A stretch of 12,218 nucleotides of DNA from Nitrososphaerales archaeon TH5893 (GTDB taxonomy: Archaea > Thermoproteota > Nitrososphaeria > Nitrososphaerales > Nitrososphaeraceae): assembly GCA_014523685.1 (NCBI GenBank), contig JAATVT010000081.1:1-12218 (forward strand), in the 5' to 3' direction. Below the pieces are notes generated by a model that did not search any database, had not been told where the DNA came from, and was given only the letters and a program-made list of their open reading frames with translations. Position 1 is the first letter of the stretch; the number at the start of each line of letters is the position of its first letter. A program made the translations under genes and the position numbers. This document shows positions 7,877-12,218 of the stretch, in pieces.

Positions 7877-9114
7877 GAATTTGTTAGCACCATGATTAAC
7901 CTGTCAAGCCCAAGTCCCCAACCTGCATGTGGAGGAATACCCCAATCAAATGCCTTCAGATGTTCTGCGAAATCTCGGGGTCGGAGACCCTTCTGTTCCA
8001 GCCTGCTTTGCAAACGTTCCTTCTCATGCAATCTGGTCCCTCCAGAAGCAAGTTCCAGATAACCATACTGTAGGTCAAAGGATTCGGACACTTCGGGATC
8101 TTCCGTCTTTTCTTGGATATAAAATGGCTTTAATTTCGTTGGCCAATCGGTTATAAAATAAAACCCTTTAAACCTTTCACCAAGGATCCGCAACGACGAA
8201 TCCGTAAGATCTCCTCCAAATTCTATCTTCTCGCCGTTATTAGATAAGTGCTCTAAGCATTGTTTATAAGTAACCTTCGTAATGGGTTCGAGATTATTTC
8301 TCAATATTGGGTTCTCCCCGAACATAACAGTGTTTCTCAACTGATTAGAAACAATGGACACGACCTTTCTTATGAGTTGCTCCAAGTTCTCCATTGAATA
8401 TTCATAGTCCACGAAGGCAGCTTCAGTATCAACACTTATGAATTCTGAGAGATGTCTTACGGTATGAGATTTCTCCGCTCTAAAATATGGGCCTATTTCG
8501 AAAACACGATCAAGGGATACAATTAACTGTTCTTTGTAAAGTTGGGGACTTTGTGCCAAGTATGCTTTCTTCTTAAAATAATCAAAACTGAATAAATTTG
8601 CCCCTCCTTCACTTGCTGTTCCTATTATTTTTGGAGTATTAACTTCGAGATATCCTTCTGTCGATAAATTTTCTCTAATAGAAGAAGATGTAAGTGCCCT
8701 AACTTTGAATATGGTGCTAACTGTTGGGTTCCTTAAATCCAGGGCTCGAGAATCTATCCGCTTATCAATAGACGAATTTATCCTTCCCGTAGCGTCGATG
8801 GGGAGAGGATAACTTGCCCTTGAACGAACAGATATGTCTTGGATGCTAATTTCAAAGCGAAAGTCCTTGGCATCACTCTCTTTTAACAATCCTCTAATCA
8901 TAACAGAGCTCTGCCGGGAAATTTCTTTTGCCAACCTTACACTTTCCCCTCTGGCTATTGCCTGTACGGATCCTGTAGTATCTCTTATGACAATAAAAAC
9001 AAGACGTCCTATGTCGCGAATGTCTTCGACCCAGCCAGCGACCGTTACCAAGTTGCCAATTAAAGATTTGTTCAACTGGGCCATATAGTGAGATCTGTGT
9101 TTGAGATCTTGCAT
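7819..9114 (-). CDS. aspS: Aspartyl-tRNA synthetase, archaeal type
   Basis: Class IIb synthetase charging tRNA-Asp, and in nondiscriminating forms tRNA-Asn too. The 431 residues match the archaeal length and lack the bacterial insertion domain. Visible: OB-fold anticodon domain (about 20-105, with AGWVEDIRDIGRLVF at 26-40); QSPQLYKEQL (188-197); motif 2 with FRAE (211-214) and RHLSEF (220-225); FDLQYGYLELASGG; motif 3 GLGLDRL (400-406); C-terminus REVVLFPRDVERLIP, which distinguishes it from AsnRS. At the positions that set tRNA choice in Thermococcus AspRS (W26 and K85) I read E30 and D84 by eye alignment. ATG 9114 follows the NusA-like gene by six bases, so the two form an operon. Its 3' end overlaps the JAMM gene by 58 bases. 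Confidence 0.95.
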   Translation of the reverse strand: MQDLKHRSHYMAQLNKSLIGNLVTVAGWVEDIRDIGRLVFIVIRDTTGSVQAIARGESVRLAKEISRQSSVMIRGLLKESDAKDFRFEISIQDISVRSRASYPLPIDATGRINSSIDKRIDSRALDLRNPTVSTIFKVRALTSSSIRENLSTEGYLEVNTPKIIGTASEGGANLFSFDYFKKKAYLAQSPQLYKEQLIVSLDRVFEIGPYFRAEKSHTVRHLSEFISVDTEAAFVDYEYSMENLEQLIRKVVSIVSNQLRNTVMFGENPILRNNLEPITKVTYKQCLEHLSNNGEKIEFGGDLTDSSLRILGERFKGFYFITDWPTKLKPFYIQEKTEDPEVSESFDLQYGYLELASGGTRLHEKERLQSRLEQKGLRPRDFAEHLKAFDWGIPPHAGWGLGLDRLIMVLTNSQNVREVVLFPRDVERLIP

Positions 9115-9120
9115 GTCTAC

Positions 9121-9633
9121 CTATTTTTTGTACTCCACGAGCAACTCGATGTCCTTAATTTTCTTTGCTATCCTCTGAATTTTCGGAACGTCGTTCTTAG
9201 AATTCGATATTTTTGTAGTTTCCAATATCACCCTAGTCAATTTTTTCCCATCTGGCAACCACATTAGATTCACAGATAGTACTCTCCCTGGGTAAAGTAG
9301 GTTTTCTATAAACCTTCGTTCCGAGGATTCCGATTCTACAAACCAGACCCTTGTGTTGAATATAGCTTCAATATTAGCTCGGATATCTACGTGAGATCTA
9401 ATGACTAAAAGGTCGCTTCCTCTTAGGACGAGAACAAAATCGTCTTCCACCTTAAATGCTGTTACCAGGCTGAATTTATCGACCTCTGGATGACGCTGGG
9501 TCAATTTTGTCAAAGTTAATGATGCATGAACTTCGTCCGTCGTCAAATCATTAGACCGAAGTCTTTCTTCGCATCTCCCACATAAAACGCCAGTTTTAGC
9601 GTCAAACGAACAGATAGGAGTTTTCAATGCCAT
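9121..9633 (-). CDS. NusA-like zinc/KH-type protein (archaeal)
   Basis: A 170-residue protein matching the archaeal NusA-like family often annotated as a transcription elongation factor. The N-terminus has a zinc knuckle C8-x9-C18-x2-C21 (ICSFDAKTGVLCGRCEERL), then a helical stretch, then a KH-like alpha-beta region (about 54-120) with FVLVLRGSDLLVIRSHVDI and the conserved YPGRVLSVNLMWLPDGKKL. The Gly-x-x-Gly loop that contacts RNA in ordinary KH domains is not visible; the matching stretch reads Arg-Ser-His-Val-Asp, so nucleic-acid binding may differ. It ends in ELLVEYKK. ATG 9633 gives the family N-terminus. It lies six bases ahead of aspS and is its operon partner. Confidence 0.7.
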   Translation of the reverse strand: MALKTPICSFDAKTGVLCGRCEERLRSNDLTTDEVHASLTLTKLTQRHPEVDKFSLVTAFKVEDDFVLVLRGSDLLVIRSHVDIRANIEAIFNTRVWFVESESSERRFIENLLYPGRVLSVNLMWLPDGKKLTRVILETTKISNSKNDVPKIQRIAKKIKDIELLVEYKK

Positions 9634-9653
9634 GACATTTTCATAAGTTTAGA

Positions 9654-9662
9654 ATAGTATAC
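9654..9662 (-). promoter_or_regulatory. Probable TATA box for the NusA-like/aspS operon
   Basis: On the minus strand this reads gtatactat within gtgtatactattc. It is centred about 25 bases before ATG 9633, the expected spacing for a leaderless archaeal transcript. Confidence 0.4.
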
Positions 9663-9771
9663 ACAACTCTTATTTAACTTGTTGTAGCACTTAGGATATT
9701 TATTCAATTCGAACGTGTTAAATTACTTGTATCCATTTTGGAACAGATCATCTTAGGTATTTCAGATTCAA

Positions 9772-9783
9772 ATCATTAATGAT
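9772..9783. repeat. 12-base perfect palindrome, possible operator
   Basis: atcattaatgat is its own reverse complement. It sits in the 201-base gap between the divergent NusA-like and ABC genes, 51 bases before the ABC start. The rest of the gap is A/T-rich, with no RNA gene or coding frame that I can support. A dimeric regulator site is possible, but A/T-rich DNA throws up such palindromes by chance. Confidence 0.35.
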
Positions 9784-9834
9784 GACTAGTTATGGTTAAG
9801 TATGTGATGGCCATAATAGGATTTACCCTTCTAC

Positions 9835-10791
9835 ATGATATGTGACAAGTCCAAATTATCAGTATTGAATTTGAATGTGCATTATCTCGAGGGCCCCGGT
9901 AGAGTCATAAAGGCAGTCAATTCTGTCAGCTTTGAAATTATGGGAGGTGAGTCAATAGGAATAGCTGGTGAATCGGCGTCCGGCAAAAGTACGCTGGGTT
10001 CTGCAATAATGCGAAATCTCGAGCCAAACGCGAGGATTATAGGCGGATCTATATTTTTGGACAATATAGATATCGTCAACTTAGCAGATACAGATTTTGA
10101 TAGAGAGATAAGATGGAAGAAAATTGCAATGATCTTTCAGGGCGCCATGAACACTCTCGATCCTGTATTCCCAATAGGGGAACAGATGCAAGAGATTCTG
10201 AGGAGCCACGGCGTCGAGGGAAGTTTGCAAAACAGAACGTTGGCATCTTTGGATGATGTCGGTCTTGATAGATCCGTTGCCAAGATGTATCCCCATGAGC
10301 TAAGTGGGGGTATGAAACAAAGAGTTGTTATTGCAATGTCTCTGCTGTTGGATCCGGATATCTTAATTGCAGATGAGCCAACCACAGCACTAGATGTTCT
10401 TGTCCAGGCACAAATAATAAAACTACTAAAATCTGTTAAGATCAAAAGGGGTATTTCAATCATAATAATTAGTCACGATTTAGGGGTGATATCAGAAATA
10501 GCTGACAAAGTTGCAATTATGTATTCTGGCGAGATTGTCGAACTTGCAAATAGTCAAGACATATTTAGTAATCCTAAACACCCCTATACACAATTACTGA
10601 TTTCCTCTGTTCCAAAGCTCGATTCTAAAGGAACTATTGTTTCTCTTAAGGGTCAGCCCCCAGATTCAGCAAATCTGCCCGAGGGGTGCTATTTTCTGAG
10701 CCGGTGTCCATTCGCTATGGAGATGTGTAGAAAAAAGCCTTCACCTCTAAATACAGCGAGCGGTTTTGTTCTCTGTTGGTTATACGAGTAA
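9835..10791 (+). CDS. Oligo/dipeptide ABC transporter ATP-binding protein (DppD/OppD type)
   Basis: Cytoplasmic ATPase subunit of a peptide or nickel importer of the Dpp/Opp family. In its 318 residues I see Walker A GESASGKST (45-53), Q-loop Q102 in MIFQGAMNTLDPV, signature LSGGMKQR (156-163), Walker B ILIADEP (D180, E181) with TTALD, and the switch H214 in SHDLG. The C-terminal oligopeptide-transporter extension starts at HPYTQLLISSVP (249-260) and carries four Cys (285, 291, 298, 314) in the pattern that binds a 4Fe-4S cluster in a bacterial DppD of known structure. The start is ATG 9835. Permease, binding-protein and DppF genes that normally flank it are absent here: sufS follows after 122 bases, so partners must be elsewhere. 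Substrate is undetermined. Confidence 0.9.
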   Translation: MICDKSKLSVLNLNVHYLEGPGRVIKAVNSVSFEIMGGESIGIAGESASGKSTLGSAIMRNLEPNARIIGGSIFLDNIDIVNLADTDFDREIRWKKIAMIFQGAMNTLDPVFPIGEQMQEILRSHGVEGSLQNRTLASLDDVGLDRSVAKMYPHELSGGMKQRVVIAMSLLLDPDILIADEPTTALDVLVQAQIIKLLKSVKIKRGISIIIISHDLGVISEIADKVAIMYSGEIVELANSQDIFSNPKHPYTQLLISSVPKLDSKGTIVSLKGQPPDSANLPEGCYFLSRCPFAMEMCRKKPSPLNTASGFVLCWLYE

Positions 10792-10885
10792 TTAACATGA
10801 AGCATACAATTCTATATCTTCAAACCTAACGGCTCCAAACTAAAAAAGTGCCTGCTAAATAGGTCTGAATCTTCTCAAGTACCCC

Positions 10886-10894
10886 TTTATATAA
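10886..10894 (+). promoter_or_regulatory. TATA box for sufS
   Basis: tttatataa is the strongest TATA match in the window, in the 122-base gap after the ABC gene. It predicts a transcript start near 10916, just past TTG 10914 and 28 bases before TTG 10944. The gap otherwise shows nothing I can name. Confidence 0.55.
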
Positions 10895-10928
10895 GTGATC
10901 GTCGATATGATTATTGAATCTGGTAATA

Positions 10929-10936
10929 GGGGGTGG
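10929..10936 (+). promoter_or_regulatory. Possible ribosome binding site for sufS
   Basis: gggggtgg ends seven bases before TTG 10944 and can pair in part with the CCUCC end of 16S rRNA. Together with the TATA position it argues for TTG 10944 as the start rather than 10914. Confidence 0.4.
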
Positions 10937-10943
10937 AAAATGC

Positions 10944-12197
10944 TTGAGCAGACAACGGAATCAGGATCTTAACGTAGCATTGATCAGAGAGGATTTCCCA
11001 ATACTGAAAAGGGTGCTGAGAGGAAATAGGAAGCTGGTATATTTGGATAACGCTGCAACTACTCAAAAGCCATTGTCTGTTATTGATGCAATTTCTAATT
11101 ATTACAAAAACCATAATTCTAACATCCACCGCGGCGTACATCAGCTTGCAGAAGAAGCAACGATTCAATATGAATCGACTCGAGAAAAAGTTAGAAAATT
11201 TATAAACGCTCGATCGCAAGATGAAATTATTTTTACACGTAACACTACTGAGGCAATAAATCTAATTGCATATTCTTGGGGTTCTAAGAATATTGGAAAG
11301 AATGATTGTATACTAATAACCGAGTTTGAGCATCACAGTAACATCGTTCCGTGGCAGATGCTTGCCCAAGAAAAGAATTGCAACCTAGAATATGTGGGCA
11401 TGGATGAAGATGGCAATTTTGATCTTGTTGAATACCAAGAACTGATAAACCTAAATAGAGTTAAACTTGTTTCGATAAGCCAAATGTCCAATGTTCTCGG
11501 AACTATTGTGCCGATAAATAGGATCATAAAAATGGCTCATGAAAGAGGCATTCCAGTCCTTGTTGATGCGGCGCAATCGGTTCCTCATATGGAAGTAGAC
11601 GTCCAAGAAATGGATTGCGAGTTCCTGGCCTTCTCTGCTCATAAGATGCTTGGCCCAACAGGAGTAGGCGTATTATATGTAAAAAGAGAAATCCTGGCGA
11701 ATATGCCCCCGTTCTTAGGTGGAGGGGATATGATCAAGGAGGTTGACAAGTACAATACCTCATACAATGAACTACCTTACAAGTTTGAAGCTGGTACCCC
11801 TAATATAGCAGATGTTGTTGGTTTCGGAGCATCAATAGATTATTTGAATCGAATTGGCATGTCTGCGGTTAGAACCCATGAGATTGATTTGGTACGATAT
11901 ACTATGGAAAGGATGAGGGATATCGAAGGTATAACAATCTACGGCCCGTTGCAACCCTCGGCTCGTGGAGGGGTTATAGCTTTTAATCTAGGTGACATAC
12001 ATCCACACGACTTGGCCACCATTATGGATGACAGAGGCATTGCTATTCGGTCCGGGCATCATTGTGCCCAGGTCCTGATGCGAAGGCTTCAAGTCTCTGC
12101 TACTTCCAGAGTAAGTTTTTATATTTACAATAACAAGGAGGAAATAGACCTATTTGTACAGGCACTTTACGATGCAAGGAGACTGTTCAAAATTTGA
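10944..12197 (+). CDS. sufS: Cysteine desulfurase, SufS type
   Basis: PLP enzyme that takes sulfur from cysteine as an enzyme-bound persulfide and hands it to iron-sulfur cluster assembly. From TTG 10944 it has 417 residues; the frame also allows TTG 10914 (427 residues). Family marks: REDFPILKR and LVYLDNAATTQKP near the N-terminus; HRGVHQLAEEAT; TEFEHHSNIVPW with the PLP-stacking His; VDAAQSVPH; PLP lysine in AFSAHKMLGPTGVG (K234); FEAGTPN; and the catalytic cysteine in RSGHHCAQVLM (C374). The RSGHHCA context marks the group II SufS rather than NifS/IscS. The 10944 start is preferred because it has a purine-rich site upstream and matches the usual family N-terminal length. The stop overlaps the start of a probable sufU. 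Confidence 0.95.
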   Translation: MSRQRNQDLNVALIREDFPILKRVLRGNRKLVYLDNAATTQKPLSVIDAISNYYKNHNSNIHRGVHQLAEEATIQYESTREKVRKFINARSQDEIIFTRNTTEAINLIAYSWGSKNIGKNDCILITEFEHHSNIVPWQMLAQEKNCNLEYVGMDEDGNFDLVEYQELINLNRVKLVSISQMSNVLGTIVPINRIIKMAHERGIPVLVDAAQSVPHMEVDVQEMDCEFLAFSAHKMLGPTGVGVLYVKREILANMPPFLGGGDMIKEVDKYNTSYNELPYKFEAGTPNIADVVGFGASIDYLNRIGMSAVRTHEIDLVRYTMERMRDIEGITIYGPLQPSARGGVIAFNLGDIHPHDLATIMDDRGIAIRSGHHCAQVLMRRLQVSATSRVSFYIYNNKEEIDLFVQALYDARRLFKI

Positions 12198-12218
12198 GTG
12201 ACGATATCTACAGAGAAA
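12194..12218 (+). CDS. sufU: Probable SufU/NifU-like scaffold protein (5' end only)
   Basis: TTG 12194 overlaps the sufS TGA in a TTGA junction. The eight visible codons read MSDDIYRE, close to the usual opening of SufU proteins (MS-x-L/D-x-YRE). SufU accepts persulfide sulfur from SufS, and sufS-sufU pairs are common. With only 25 bases before the window ends, this rests on a short match plus context. GTG 12198 starts another frame (MTISTEK) and is the alternative. Confidence 0.55.

Noticed and set aside
10940..10972. Ten-codon ATG frame overlapping the sufS start
   Set aside because: Too short to support as a gene or attenuator peptide; likely chance.

Overview
The window looks like chromosomal DNA of an archaeon, most likely a thaumarchaeote (Nitrososphaeria) or a close relative; this is inferred from gene content, with no rRNA gene to confirm it. 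Archaeal marks are a Pth2-type peptidyl-tRNA hydrolase, a geranylgeranyl reductase for ether lipids, aEF1B, a VAT-like double-AAA Cdc48, an archaeal AspRS, a NusA-like zinc/KH protein and a Sulfolobus-type long-chain ferredoxin. A heme O synthase points to aerobic respiration. The DNA is AT-rich, has several TTG/GTG starts, and several TATA-like boxes lie 20-30 bases before a start codon, as expected for leaderless archaeal transcripts.

Layout: 1-1135 is on the minus strand: pth2, then a ferredoxin gene that runs off the left edge and whose 5' part appears to sit in another frame. 1174-5408 is on the plus strand: geranylgeranyl reductase, a small double zinc-ribbon protein, aEF1B (one base after the ribbon gene), Cdc48, and a small winged-helix protein. 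Heme O synthase (5427-6401, minus) converges on the winged-helix gene and diverges from a five-helix membrane protein (6584-7159, plus). A JAMM metalloprotease gene (7418-7876, plus) overlaps tail to tail with aspS (minus), which is cotranscribed with the NusA-like gene ahead of it. Two plus-strand units close the window: a DppD-like ABC ATPase without visible partners, and sufS followed by the first codons of a probable sufU.

Functionally this is mostly core biology: translation (Pth2, aEF1B, AspRS, zinc-ribbon protein), protein unfolding and turnover (Cdc48 with a C-terminal Phe-Tyr-Gly, JAMM protease), lipid and heme synthesis, electron transfer (ferredoxin), and iron-sulfur supply (SufS, SufU). 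I see no rRNA, tRNA, CRISPR array, insertion sequence, phage gene or integration site. The points most worth a second look are the ferredoxin gene (possible frameshift, extra N-terminal Cys-pair region, missing zinc-ligand histidines), the proteasome-docking-like Cdc48 tail, the one-residue-short JAMM motif, the 58-base antisense overlap of the JAMM gene and aspS, and atypical residues at tRNA-discrimination positions of AspRS. I found no convincing wholly new multi-gene system.
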